Assembly: GCA_002946415.1 (NCBI GenBank)
Contig: NJPS01000051.1
Span: 1,104,001 to 1,168,000, forward strand
Source: Rutstroemia sp. NJR-2017a BVV2
Lineage: Eukaryota > Ascomycota > Leotiomycetes > Helotiales > Rutstroemiaceae
Reading direction: 5' to 3'
DNA: 64,000 nt
Part shown: positions 35,403 to 44,595 of the stretch, in pieces
Numbering within the stretch: position 1 is the stretch's first letter
Layout: each line of letters begins with the position of its first letter
Notes under the pieces: generated by a model
Database searches by the model: none
Told to the model about the DNA's origin: nothing
The model's input: only the letters and a program-made list of their open reading frames with translations
Made by a program: the position numbers and the translations under genes

Positions 35403-37290
35403 ATGGCCAAGTTCTTCGGCCTTCGAGGGGTTGCATTGGATCGCGGGATGATATGGGCCGTTATTATGCCCGCATATATCTTGTCAGTATCGCAGGATAG
35501 CTGTGCTTGATCTAACTGACCAGCTCAATACCGCAGATTCGGCTACAACAATGCAGTAAGTAAAAGAAATTTTCGACAACAACCACACTAACCGTCGGGC
35601 GTGATATCAAAGCTAATCGGCGCAGGTTGCTGGCGGATTACTCAGTCTACCTTCGTGGATTGAGACTTTCCCGCAGCTCAACACTTTATCGACAAGTGGT
35701 AGTGAAAAGACCCATAATTCCAGACTCCAGGTAAGGCTATACAATCCATCTTTCTAGGTATGACTAATTATAAAGGGCACCGTGGTCGCTCTATACACCC
35801 TGGGTTGTTTCTTCGGCGCCTTGTCATGTATCCGAATTGGAGATCCTTTAGGTCGGAAGCGTACGATCATGCTCGGGGCTGCCATCAACGTCATTGGTGC
35901 AGTAATTCAGTCCTCATCATATACGCTTGGTCAACTCATCGTTGGGCGTCTTGTATCTGGTTTGGGTTTCGGTGCGTTGACTGCAACGGCACCCAACTGG
36001 CAATCGGAGTGCTCCAAGGCTCAACATCGCGGCTCTGCTGTCCTTCTTGAAGGCCTTTTCATCAGTGCTGGACTTGCGACTGCTGCTGTTGGTCACCACT
36101 CTTTTGATTTGACGTCTAACCTGTTCGCTATCGTTGAAAGCTGACTTTGCTTAGTGGGTTAACTTTGGTATGTCTCATGCCACGGGAACGGTCACTTGGC
36201 GATTCCCTCTGGCGCTTTCCCTTGTGTGGTCTCTCATCGTTCTTTGCACTACACCGCACATGCCGGAGTCCCCACGTTGGCTTGTCAAAAAAGGAAGAAT
36301 GGCAGAAGCACGCGAAGTCTTGGCGGCCCTATCAGATGTTTCGACGGACTCGGAACAAGTGAACGTGGAAATAGCAGAAATTGAAGCAGGACTTGTTATC
36401 AGCGGCCAAGGATCCTTCAGGGATATATTCCGAATGGGTGAAGAACGCCTGTTCCACAGGGCTTGCCTAGCCGCATCCGGGCAGATGTTTCAACAAATGT
36501 GCGGGATAAATGCTCTAGCATTCTACCAGGCTACAATCTTTGAATCAGACCTCGGATTATCTGCAGAGATCGCACGAATCCTGAGTGCATGTGTCTTCAC
36601 TTGGCAGACATTTTGTTCACCCATAGGGGTGCTAACAGTTGATCGATTTGGGAGGAGAAAGCTAATGATGTTCGCAGCCTTCGGGATGGGGTTATGTATG
36701 GCAGTCATTGCAGGGACTTCCTCGCAGATTAACAATACTCCCTCGGTTGTCGTTGCAGCAGTATTCATATTCATGTTTTCTTTGTTCTTTCCGACTGGCT
36801 TCCTCGGATTGACCTTCTTATATGCTTCGGAAGTCGCACCCTTGAGCGTCCGAGTCCCTATAACTGCTGTTTCTACAGGTATGTTTCAATGAACCGAGAA
36901 AAGAATGCTCGAAGATAGGGACTAAGAATGGATGCAGGGAGCTCATGGATTTTCAACTTCATTGTTGCAGAGATCACACCAGTAGGCTTCGCAACAATTG
37001 GGTATAGATACTACATCATATATGCTTGCATTAACTTCTTCCTTATACTTCCTGGTAAGCTACTCCGACTCCAGTACGTACCGCAGAGACGAAGACTGAC
37101 CACAATTAAAGGAGTGTATTTCTTTTTCCCTGAAACTAATGGTCGACATCTTGAGGAAGTAGATCAGATCTTCATCCAGAGCAAAAATGTGTTTGACTCT
37201 GTACCTGTCGCAAGACATATGGAGAAGGGGCACTCTGGCCCAGCTCTAGATATAGAGAAGCATGAGGTGAGCATTGCGGAAAGGGAGTAG
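35403..37290 (+). CDS. MFS transporter, sugar porter family
   Basis: Seven exons: 35403-35482, 35537-35555 (19 nt), 35626-35730, 35776-36087, 36155-36878, 36938-37054 and 37112-37290; 1536 nt, 511 residues, every join in frame. Sugar porter signatures appear in order: LFGYNNAVAGGLLSLP in TM1 (the FGYNNA part comes from the 19-nt microexon), GDPLGRKRTIMLGA between TM2 and TM3, VGRLVSGLGFGALTATAPNWQSE, PESPRWLVKKGR, QQMCGINALAFYQATIF in TM7, DRFGRRKLM, and PETNGRHLEEVDQIF after TM12. Twelve hydrophobic segments fit. Two introns use less common donors (GTCAGT, GTTGGT). The substrate is unknown; the divergent MmgE/PrpD gene may suggest a carbon source or organic acid, which is inference. Confidence 0.93.
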
Positions 37291-37690
37291 TCAACGAGGT
37301 GAAGTGGATGCTTGGCGCCAAGGAGTGTATTGGGTGACGTTGTTGTGACTTTTGGAGATGTACTTGTAGATATATTCACTAAGTGTTGACATCGCTGGCG
37401 ACTCGACGTGTAGAAAATCCTTGGGAGACGTGTTTGGTTGTTTACACAGATGTGCAACAGAAGCGATAAGAAGTTGATAGTTGCTATATGTGTTACCGTC
37501 ACCGCTACGTCAGGGGACGAGTCGGTGGATACAGTAATTCTATAGTGAATGTCTTGCAGAAAGCTGTTCCAGCTAGGGGATGAACTCCGAACGCGGAGAC
37601 ATAGCCATCATCCTATCTTTGTTCAGAGGAAAAGGCGGGCAAGACAAGGTGGGCGGGTGGATGTCGAGCTTATTGACAATTGAGTTCCGT

Positions 37691-37718
37691 GGTCCTGTGG
37701 TCCTGTGGTCCTGTGGTC
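37691..37718. repeat. GGTCCTGT tandem repeat, 3.5 copies
   Basis: Three perfect 8-bp units and a partial fourth. Confidence 0.9.
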
Positions 37719-38020
37719 TCATCTTTTGGTAGGGAGAGGATCCAGGAAACAGAATCTGGTTGTTCACGAAGTACTCCGTACTGTAGCGAAGTGGAGTGAA
37801 GAGAACTCCATTTTACCCCTATACGAAGCAAGCGTAAAGGCAGGACTGTGTGAATGTGAAGCAAATAGAGTGAGTGTGGCATGGATACATATTAGAATAC
37901 AAGAAGCAACAATTTCCGACTTTGATTTTGAGAGCTCCAGATTTCATCGTTTCAACCGCCTAAAAATCCAACCCCTCATCAGACGCGTCCCCGAGAAACA
38001 GGCATTTGCCGCGTTGTCCC

Positions 38021-38054
38021 AGGAAGCTGCATCAGGAAGCTGCATCAGGAAGCT
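38021..38054. repeat. 13-bp tandem repeat AGGAAGCTGCATC, 2.6 copies
   Basis: Two full perfect units and eight bases of a third. Confidence 0.95.
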
Positions 38055-38436
38055 ATTCTTACCAACTTCTTGCATACCATCTTCTTCTTTTCTTCATAAC
38101 ACCGTTTTCACAAGAAGAATACAGCTGTCCTTACTCAGAAAGCTTCAGGCAGCCAAATAAATAGGATACGTGGTTGCTAACTGTCCAAACAAAAGAAATC
38201 GAGGCGTGCGTCATTTTGCCTTGAAGGCAGGTGAGGGGTCATTATAAATAAATGAAGTGACATCCCACTAATCTCCGTATTCTTCCAGCCTATTCTTCCA
38301 CTGTTTGCAACGCATACCAGACTCTTCAAGACTTCAACCGATATCTCTGCACAGCTAAGCTACTTGGATACCTCCGATCACCATCTGCGAAAATCTCAAA
38401 TTGGAAAGCAAGACCAAAGCGGGACGGAAAGAAGAC

Positions 38437-38892
38437 ATGGCGGCCGAATTCATCACCTCTCTCTGGGAGTCTGTCTTTACTCCCGGGCCCACACCTGTTC
38501 TTCTTGTTGCGACCAACGTTACCTTCGCTGCTCTACAGACCATCTTCCTCCTCCTTCTGATCGCCACATACAGTATACATTTTGTGATTCTGTCATTCCT
38601 GTGTGGCGGGTTATGGTGGGCCATAAATTGGTTCGCGGCGGAACTCAAGATCGAGAGAGAGAAGGAGGAACAACGCAAGAAAGCTGAGGCAACCGGACCT
38701 GTCGACGGCAGCGATACGGAGGCGGAGACTGTAGTCGATGACGATGCGCCAAGTGGAAGTAAAGAAGTGGAGGTACTGGAGGCAAAGGGCGAGCTGAAGG
38801 CTAGATCGCAAAGGAAGGGCGCCGGTAGCAAGAGCGAGGTCAGCACAGAAGACGAGTGGGAGAAGGTCGGCGAGAACGAAAAGGATAAATAG
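38437..38892 (+). CDS. PKR1: V-ATPase assembly factor Pkr1
   Basis: Single exon, 151 residues. Pkr1 is a small ER membrane protein that helps assemble the V0 sector of the vacuolar ATPase. The family N-terminus is plain: FITSLWESVFTPGPTPVLL, then two closely spaced membrane segments (NVTFAALQTIFLLLLIA; FVILSFLCGGLWWAINWF) and a charged cytosolic tail of Lys/Glu. The tail ends TEDEWEKVGENEKDK, which is longer and more acidic than the membrane core needs and is typical of the filamentous fungal members. I chose the ATG at 38437 because the family starts at this point; upstream codons in the frame have no ATG. Confidence 0.92.
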   Translation: MAAEFITSLWESVFTPGPTPVLLVATNVTFAALQTIFLLLLIATYSIHFVILSFLCGGLWWAINWFAAELKIEREKEEQRKKAEATGPVDGSDTEAETVVDDDAPSGSKEVEVLEAKGELKARSQRKGAGSKSEVSTEDEWEKVGENEKDK

Positions 38893-39316
38893 ATTCGGGG
38901 CAGTCATGATATTCGGAAAGGGCTCGATAGCAAGGAGTTCACTTGGGAGGAGAGAGATACCCTGACCGTTAGAAGACCACGAATGTTGTGTACTGTACCT
39001 GGAAGTACAAGCCTGAGATTACATTCACTGTTAAGGATACCCACAGCATATCGCAAGCAATTTATGACAATTCTTAGAGTCAAGAAAACTCGCACTCTAC
39101 TGTAACCATCAAAGTCCCCAGCTCTGTATCCCAATATGTGAAAGCCTCATAATTAAGGCACACTCATAAACACGATTTCAACCTCGCGATGAGTTAAAAG
39201 CTCCAATTCAATATATTTTGCATACAGGCAGTCGACACCACCCATTTTCCCTAAAGACTCGTAACGCCCGGCGTCTGAACTCAATTCATATCAAAGGAAA
39301 AGAGGAAATCGTCATC
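38893..39316. other. Intergenic PKR1-SMD1
   Basis: Presumed PKR1 3' UTR and SMD1 promoter; both genes are on the + strand. No further feature seen. Confidence 0.55.
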
Positions 39317-39899
39317 ATGAAGCTCGTCAGGTAAGCAAGACCCAATATCACAAGAGACTTAAAAGTAGCACGCGCTGAGCTCGAATTCTTTTGCAAGGCG
39401 CCCATCTAAAGCTCCTGACTGACTCCATTCTCCTTTTGAACAGATTTCTCATGAAATGCGCGAATGAGACGGTTACTATCGAGCTCAAAAATGGTAAGTT
39501 TTACCCACACTTATTCTATGCTCGATAAGAAATCAAATCTAGAATTCATGTTAACGAAATGCTGTAGGCACGATCATCCATGGTACCATAACATCCGTCT
39601 CTCCTCAGATGAACACCGCCCTCCGAACCGTCAAGATGACTCCCAAAAACGGATCAACCATCTCTCTCGACACGATCAACTTACGAGGCTCCACAATTCG
39701 CTATTATATCCTTCCCGATTCATTACCGCTGGATACATTGTTGATCGATGATACACCAAAGCCAAAGAACAAGGCTAGGAAGGAGCAGACAGGCGACAGG
39801 GGTGGCAGAGGTGGACCGAGGGGCGGTAGAGGTGGAAGAGGCAGAGGAGGCGGGGGATTTAGAGGAGGAAGAGGAAGAGGCGGTGGAAGAGGATTCTAG
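39317..39899 (+). CDS. SMD1: Small nuclear ribonucleoprotein Sm D1
   Basis: Core spliceosomal Sm protein. Exons 39317-39330 (only 14 nt), 39444-39493 (50 nt) and 39568-39899; 131 residues. The product reads [19 protein letters not shown] with the Sm1 motif, [18 protein letters not shown], and the Sm2 motif [20 protein letters not shown] long Arg-Gly tail ([13 protein letters not shown] and so on) follows; in this family it is symmetrically dimethylated. The two introns sit in the first 25 codons, and the 14-nt first exon would be missed by ORF-based calling. The order Sm1, Sm2, RG tail separates D1 from D3. Confidence 0.96.
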
Positions 39900-40217
39900 A
39901 CTTTTAATTTGACGCGAAGTTAAGATACCGGTGACTAGTACACCGGTGGGCAGATTGGGAGAATGGAGAAGCAGAAAATTGATCCTGAGACTACTTCCTC
40001 GTAGGATATGTGGGAGGTGCGACTGGGAGAGGTGGACAAAGTGAAAGATAGTGCACTATACGCTGCACAGAGCTTGTGGGACATTGGCGTTTGTGCGGCA
40101 TAAGAAGAGCAGCAAAAATCGATTATTACATGCCCGGACCAGCAGCAAAGACACAAGATTACAGGCATATGCGAGCGGTCATCTGGCACCGAATGGGACA
40201 TCGATGGCGTGCCAAAC
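39900..40217. other. Convergent spacer SMD1/MTQ2
   Basis: 318 bp between two facing 3' ends; probably both 3' UTRs. Nothing else seen. Confidence 0.55.
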
Positions 40218-41000
40218 TTAAGAAGCATCAGGTGGCATGCGCCAAATCCTAATAATTTGCAATTTCTCCCATCCTCCTTTCTTCCCGCTACTACTCACAG
40301 TTTCCGCTTTCCACTCCTCTCCAAATCCACGTATGCGCTGTTTGACATCTTCTGGCTTGTTCTGCGCACAAAGTAGGATATACGCGCATCCTCTTTCCTT
40401 GTTCAAGGCTTCAGGCAATGAATCAATTAGTCGATCTGTGATCTCCATCCCATCTACACCACCCGCATACGACAAAGCTAGCAAGTTTGAGTCTCCTTCA
40501 TATGTCAATTCTCCGTTCTCGTTCCCTGCTCCAGATATCTGAGGTACGGGCACATCTGGAGTAGGCACGTAGGGTGGATTGAAAATTAGCACGTCCACGA
40601 GCCCATCCCTTAAACAAGTTACTAGATTCCCGACCACGTTTCCCACGTAGTGTCCATGCGACAAGCCAGTTGTAGTTTGTTCCCTCTCTGCAACCCTTAC
40701 TGTCTCTTGCGTAGCCTCGCACGCATAGCGATTCACGTCTACTCCTGCAGTAATGATATCTGCTCTCCCGAAGATGTTTTCTGCATGTGCATGTACGAAG
40801 GAAATAACAACGCCTGAGCCAGTCCCAACTTCTACGACAAAAGGTGAAGGGTTCAAGGAACTTGAAGGAGTGTTGAATTGTTGTCGAAGGAATTCTTTTT
40901 CGCTCGTCGACGACAGTGTATCGAGTAACAGAAATGAATCCTCGGCGGGCTCGTATATCCGGTCAAAAGAAACGTGAGATGTATCTGGAGTAGGAAGCAT
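40218..41000 (-). CDS. MTQ2: eRF1 glutamine N5-methyltransferase catalytic subunit MTQ2
   Basis: Single exon, 260 residues. With Trm112 it methylates the Gln of the GGQ motif in translation release factor eRF1 (Sup45) in the cytosol, using S-adenosylmethionine. SAM-binding motif I EVGTGSG is at residues 57-63, and the catalytic NPPYVP begins at residue 141. The family N-terminus YEPAEDSFLLLDTL is present at about 16-29, and the C-terminus has EKLQIIRIWR. I chose the ATG at 41000 (MLPTPDTSHVSFDRIYEPAEDS). An upstream ATG at 41210 would add 70 low-complexity residues and overlap the start of the divergent SDHAF3 gene. Confidence 0.94.
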   Translation of the reverse strand: MLPTPDTSHVSFDRIYEPAEDSFLLLDTLSSTSEKEFLRQQFNTPSSSLNPSPFVVEVGTGSGVVISFVHAHAENIFGRADIITAGVDVNRYACEATQETVRVAEREQTTTGLSHGHYVGNVVGNLVTCLRDGLVDVLIFNPPYVPTPDVPVPQISGAGNENGELTYEGDSNLLALSYAGGVDGMEITDRLIDSLPEALNKERGCAYILLCAQNKPEDVKQRIRGFGEEWKAETVSSSGKKGGWEKLQIIRIWRMPPDAS

Positions 41001-41194
41001 TTTGCTTGCACGCTCTTCCTGCTGTGGTTGTGAGAGGGAAGGCGCACAAGCCTGAGAATTTTGGTTATTTCTTTTTTTTTTGGCGCGGGGGAGGGACAGG
41101 AGGGAGGATTTACCGAGCTTTATATCATCATCATCGATGACATCCCCCTCTAGCTTTCCCCGGATTTTTGCAATCTCTCTAATAACAACACACA
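41001..41194. promoter_or_regulatory. Bidirectional promoter, MTQ2 / SDHAF3
   Basis: Only 194 bp separate the divergent start codons, so the two genes must share promoter DNA. A run of ten T on the + strand near 41071-41080 could exclude nucleosomes. No TATA element is evident. Confidence 0.6.
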
Positions 41195-41696
41195 ATGAAG
41201 CTCTCGCCACGATTATTATACGCGACGACGTCTGCGGCTGGAGCGGGCAAAGGATTTAAGCCTGCGCCGCTGGCTTTACTACCGCCAATTCCTCTGTACA
41301 GAAGGCTGTTTCGCGCGCATAGGAAACATCTGCCGAACGAGATGAGGATTCTTGGGGATCAGTATATTAAGAGTGAATTCAGAGCGCATAGGAATGTGGA
41401 GAATCCGGTGCATATTGTATGATTTATGTCTGCTTCAGACTTTTGCGGATGGGAGGCTAATGGTTTAGTAGATTGGGTTCTTGACGGAATGGCAGATGTA
41501 TGCGCAGAAGTTAGAGGGCGAGAGCTGGATTGGGGAGAAGATGGATAAAGAGAAGATTGATAAGATGAGTGGTTGGTGATATCGTCGCATAGAGGCTTGA
41601 CTTATGCTAATAAGGAGGATAGATCAACAATTGGGACAACTATATGAGCTGATGCAGGCGATTCGCAAGAGAGAGCTGGACGACAGCGAGGAGTAG
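41195..41696 (+). CDS. SDH7: Succinate dehydrogenase assembly factor 3 (LYR protein)
   Basis: Mitochondrial matrix LYR-motif chaperone (ACN9/SDHAF3; Sdh7 in yeast) that protects the iron-sulfur subunit during complex II assembly. Exons 41195-41416, 41472-41571 and 41623-41696; 131 residues. The N-terminus (MKLSPRLLYATTSAAGAGKG) looks like a mitochondrial presequence. LYRRLFRAHRKHLP carries the LYR motif at residues 34-36. MRILGDQYIKSEFRAHRNV and, across introns, GFLTEWQMYAQKL and KMSDQQLGQLYELMQAIRK complete the family. The second intron uses a GTTGGT donor and the first an acceptor preceded by an in-frame TAG, so splicing is needed to read the protein. Confidence 0.94.
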
Positions 41697-42163
41697 GAGT
41701 CAGAGCCGGGGCGTAGTGAAGCTATACGGATGCTGTATAAATATGTGTGCATGTATATTCTTGGGGCTATGGAGTTATAGGAAGAGTTGCTTCACCGGGG
41801 GACTAGCGTTACTCTGTGATGTTACTAAAAAAAGGGAATAGAGGTTTTCATTTGAATGAACATAGGAATGACTTAGATGATTCACTTTCACTTTTTCTTG
41901 CTTTCGAGATTCAGTGTGAATCATCCGCAGAGGATGTTATCGCTGCAAGGAAAGCACGTCTACTTGAAGTTTTCATCGACGAGGTCCTCTCTATCTTCAA
42001 CTTCCAATTTACTGTCTCTTAGAAATAGTCTCGTCCAATCCATACCACGACACAAGACAAAACTCCAGGCGAAGATATCCATCCTCAACTCAACATCGAT
42101 ATTTACCACCATACTTATCAGACACTCCCGATCACTTCATCCGCAAGCTTAACTCCAGTTAAG
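41697..42163. other. Intergenic SDHAF3 - small Cys protein
   Basis: 467 bp; two overlapping plus-strand ORFs (41816-42152) have no recognisable content. Probably 3' UTR followed by promoter. Confidence 0.5.
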
Positions 42164-42571
42164 ATGTGCACTATAAGCCTCCACAAATCTCTCACTTGTC
42201 GCCACAAAAACCATACATGCAAATGGGTCCAGATATCCAAGCCATGCTACCTAGGGGCGGGCTTCCTTACTTGTCCAAGATTTGCCGAAGATGCGTTACG
42301 GCTCAAAGCGCCAATTGTGGTCAGGGCGATGATCAAAACATGTCCGAGACATGATTATATGGGCTGTTATGATAGAAATGTCGTGAAGATGGTGGAAGAG
42401 GTTAGACCGGGGAAATCGGTAGGTTCTAAGGCTTGCTATTTCGAAGTGTGAAAGTGTAAAGGAATGCTAATGATTGCTTAGTGGTTTGGTCCCCCTGATG
42501 CGAAGCCAACGCCGAGGAGGAAGGAGAAATTGGAAGGAATGTCGCCGGCTTTACTTTGTGCGATCATGTAA
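42164..42571 (+). CDS. Small cysteine-rich hypothetical protein
   Basis: Two exons, 42164-42418 and 42482-42571 (63-nt intron, GTAGGT...GCTTAG, with TGCTAA upstream), 114 residues. No signal peptide: the protein starts MCTISLHKSLTCRHKNHTC. Cysteines at 2, 12, 19, 28, 37, 60 and 68, together with nearby His residues, could bind zinc. A basic stretch PTPRRKEKLEG lies near the end. I recognise the general look of small intracellular fungal Cys-His proteins but no named family. It faces the dioxygenase gene tail to tail across 160 bp. Both the intron and the reading frame look real; function unknown. Confidence 0.65.
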
Positions 42572-42731
42572 AAGTGACTTGACGACGCCGGGTAGAGGGG
42601 ATGGTAATGCATGAGTAAGCTCAGGAAGCCAGATACTGGAGAAACATGCACAAAACTGACAACGAATATAGGCTATTGTCTTAAGATAATAATAGATATA
42701 TTCACTTATTAACATACTTGTACATATGAGC

Positions 42732-44049
42732 TTATTCCGCATCCAACGGTGCAACTGGCGGCTGATCATTCACCTGAATACCACCTCTCTTCTTTTCTGC
42801 CGAGTCATGGAATGGCAACTTCCATCCTCCTTCACTCTCGGGTGTCGCCAACCACAATCTCATCAAGTGCCTCCTTGGTGCAGGTGGTGCGTGGTCTTTG
42901 TATTCCGTGCGAGCGTGAAGGACATGTTCGTTGCTTAAGAACTGGATGTCTCCAACCTCAAGAATCATGTGTAGTCTTAATCGGTGGCAGGTTTCCTCAA
43001 GAACCTTTGCTGCTTCCACCTGTTCAGGGGACAATGGAGGAATGATGCCGGCATTCATAAATCGGTCAAGTGACTTGACGTAGTATGGGTCCCATTTTGA
43101 GTATACTCGACCATTCTCACCTGTCTCCAAATAGAAGACGGAGGTTCTGATATATGGTTCCTCGTCAACGCTAACCTCTCCTTTTCGATCGAAGTACCAG
43201 ATGGGTTTGGTGAGCGTTTCCGCTACATCAGGGCGTTCCTTCTGCAGAGTATTCCAGACGTGGTGTGATGATACGATATCGGATTCTCCTCCCTCCAACG
43301 CACGTGCGATGCAGAGTAACCCGACAATATCCGAATCGTCTGCATGGAAGAATTGTCTACTAGTGTTAGCCATTTATAAGGAAGTCACACGAGAGACATA
43401 CCTAGCGTTTGTCCTATAGATTCGAACCTTGTCAATCTGCTTTGCGTCTTCCCCAAGGTCCTTGACGTGTCCGAGGACATGTCCTCTTCCATTCTGACTG
43501 ACGAAATATCCCAGATATGTGCCCAATCCCATGTATGCGACAGCTGATTTGTGGTTTCCCCACTTCTCCACCGGGAACCCCTTGAAAAGGATGAAGCCCT
43601 TCCCATTCAGAATTTCGGAACGAATTGAGCCCAACAACACCGATAACTTGGGCAGGGGGAAGTTATCCTGTTTTGCGTCAGTGTGTACTACTAGACTTAT
43701 GCATGATTGGCATATAGTAAACGGGCTTGCGTACTTGAGAAATACCAGTGAGTGGGGTTCTGTCGGCGAGAAACTTATCAGCTGCAGCACTAAGCTCAGC
43801 AACCTCCTCGTCGTTAAAGACATGAACCCATCGTTCGGGGTTATCCGTATAGTCCTCTGCTTTCCAGACAGTTTCGCCAGTAATTTCTTTTGGGAAGTCC
43901 GAGTATGGTCTTAATTGATCATAGAGAGGTGGATGTTGACCTGAGGTTTTAATGCCATCAGGGAATATCTTTCTATCTACAACCTTTTGGCTGGGAGAGG
44001 AGAGTTGATGGGGAGCTGTTGGCTGAGTATCTAGAATTGAAGGTGCCAT
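42732..44049 (-). CDS. TauD/TfdA-family Fe(II)/2-oxoglutarate dioxygenase
   Basis: Non-haem iron dioxygenase of the taurine-catabolism type. Exons 44049-43735, 43667-43402 and 43356-42732; 1206 nt, 401 residues. The iron-binding facial triad is intact: FHADDSD gives His198 and Asp200, and the distal His341 lies in VLHART. Arg360 in RHLMRLWL fits the 2-oxoglutarate-binding position. GFILFKGFPVEKW and GTYLGYFVSQNGRGHVLGHVKD are typical of the fungal TauD-like group. The substrate is not readable: sulfonates, phosphonates, carnitine-like amines and secondary metabolites are all handled by relatives. The third exon has a tandem acceptor (CTAGTAG), and either choice keeps the frame. The Zn2Cys6 regulator gene lies upstream on the same strand. 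Confidence 0.92.
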
Positions 44050-44595
44050 CTTGCGATTGGGTCGAGTGTATTGTTGAAAATGCTATTGCAGAGATACAGT
44101 GCGGGATTGAAGATAGGAAATACTAGAAATACTGAAAAGTTGTATACGAAAAAGGAAGAAACATCCATGAGCGCGATGAGCTACCTGCCCAGTACTTATT
44201 CTATTCTTACCTATTTGAAGCTAAGGAGAGAGATACATAATATCTTTACCTTTATCTGTTCGATTGCGTAGGACAATGGGTCTCTCCATGATACGCCGGC
44301 AAATTGGAAGAATGTCATTTGCAGATCTAGATATCCGGGCGTATCAAGATAATTGCGTGATTGGGATACTGATATTGCGTTTTTGCGGCCGCTTCATTAT
44401 TCGAAGCTTGAAGTTGCCCGAAGGGCGGGGTAGAATTAAAACGGCCGTGGCTGGGCGGTGGCTAAACTGTGGCTGGTTTTTGACATTCCCGTGCCATTTC
44501 CATCTTCTCTCCACACCCTACCCCTCCATCCGAGCATATACAATGTTTACTTGCGCTACGACCGCATTACGAGTGGCGACCTCCAGAGATCCTCC
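44050..44595. promoter_or_regulatory. Dioxygenase upstream region
   Basis: 546 bp between the regulator's stop and the dioxygenase start, both on the minus strand; it should contain the dioxygenase promoter. CGGCCG-type words occur near 44387 and 44440, which Zn2Cys6 proteins could contact, but such words are short. The plus-strand frame 44264-44881 is antisense to the regulator's end and is not called. Confidence 0.4.

Larger units (their letters stand above)
37291..38436. other. Intergenic between transporter and PKR1
   Basis: 1.1 kb with two short tandem repeats. A plus-strand open frame (37705-38160) runs through both repeats and has no recognisable domain; not called. The right end is the PKR1 promoter and leader. 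Confidence 0.55.

Noticed and set aside
37705..38160. 151-codon ORF upstream of PKR1
   Set aside because: Spans two short tandem repeats and has no recognisable content; more likely leader or spacer.
41001..41210. 70-residue N-terminal extension of MTQ2
   Set aside because: Would overlap the SDHAF3 start and adds low-complexity sequence before the conserved family N-terminus.
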